Shown here: piece by piece, positions 59,703 to 59,722 of the stretch
How positions within the stretch are numbered: the first letter of the stretch is position 1
Layout: the number at the start of each line of letters is the position of its first letter
Assembly: GCF_001905795.1 (NCBI RefSeq)
Contig: NZ_LIXJ01000038.1
Location: 1 to 59,722, forward strand
From: Streptomyces sp. CB01580
GTDB taxonomy: Bacteria > Actinomycetota > Actinomycetes > Streptomycetales > Streptomycetaceae
DNA: 59,722 nucleotides
Direction of reading: 5' to 3'
Translations under genes and position numbers: made by a program
The notes under the pieces: generated by a model
What the model was told of the DNA's origin: nothing
Databases searched by the model: none
Seen by the model: the letters and a program-made list of their open reading frames with translations, nothing else

Positions 59703-59722
59703 CTCGCCGTTTCGGTTGGGGT

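Noticed and set aside
1..59722. tRNA or rRNA genes
   Set aside because: No cloverleaf-like or conserved rRNA sequence was recognised on either strand; integration next to a tRNA was also not seen.

Overview
The window is GC-rich actinomycete DNA, most like Streptomyces: strong third-position GC, many GTG starts, GTGA/ATGA stop-start overlaps and TANNNT-type promoters. It contains a telomere-associated protein gene (tap, broken) and an intact terminal-protein gene (tpg). These are hallmarks of linear actinomycete replicons, so this is probably a chromosome arm or a linear plasmid. Insertion sequences and decayed genes are dense, as expected of a subtelomeric accessory region.

Layout. 1-1682: a complete IS5-type element with matching ends and a passenger gene; it cuts a methyltransferase. 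2400-5312: debris, including two inverted copies of a recombinase-like tail, a ku start, argD fragments on opposite strands and a doubly frameshifted argR. 5353-6617: ECF sigma factor and a damaged anti-sigma gene. 6750-9606 (minus): a compact operon of a 45-residue Ser/His/Arg-repeat peptide, an ABC exporter and a stand-alone Ser/Thr kinase. 9745-18449: tap and tpg, split by a 7262-bp Tn7-like transposon (tnsA-tnsB-tnsC-tniQ plus one unknown gene) flanked by the 5-bp duplication TACAT. 18535-20939: lipase pseudogene cut by a second IS5-family element. 20990-34444: a coherent carbohydrate-catabolic locus (epimerase-type dehydrogenase, FAD oxidoreductase, Tat-exported glycosidase-like protein, ABC importer without its own ATPase, LacI regulator, and divergently an enolase-superfamily dehydratase and a tannase-like esterase). 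35523-44100: secreted metalloprotease, IS3-family element, beta-lactamase-like hydrolase, and a frameshifted Spo11/TopoVI-A-like toprim gene behind an 18-bp palindrome. 44416-58285: HxlR-type regulators (two intact, one truncated) interspersed with a thioesterase-SDR-MFS operon, thiolases, an alpha/beta hydrolase and a nitronate monooxygenase. Four promoters here share one operator-promoter design, so these scattered genes look like one regulon broken up by IS6, ISKra4, IS630 and IS701 elements. 58295-59702: IS701-family element.

How the parts work together. The sugar locus should import a sugar or sugar acid via the binding protein and two permeases (probably energised by a shared ATPase elsewhere) and oxidise or dehydrate it in the cytoplasm under LacI control. 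The HxlR-linked genes look like acyl-CoA or xenobiotic metabolism plus efflux. The peptide-exporter-kinase operon has the organisation of a small modified-peptide system but matches no pathway I can name.

Many otherwise well-preserved genes carry 1-2 base deletions (tnsC, tniQ, toprim gene, thiolase, GNAT, lipase, anti-sigma). This is either real decay or systematic indel error in the assembly, and calls marked pseudogene for that reason alone should be read with that caution. Family names come from recognising motifs by eye; no database search was possible.
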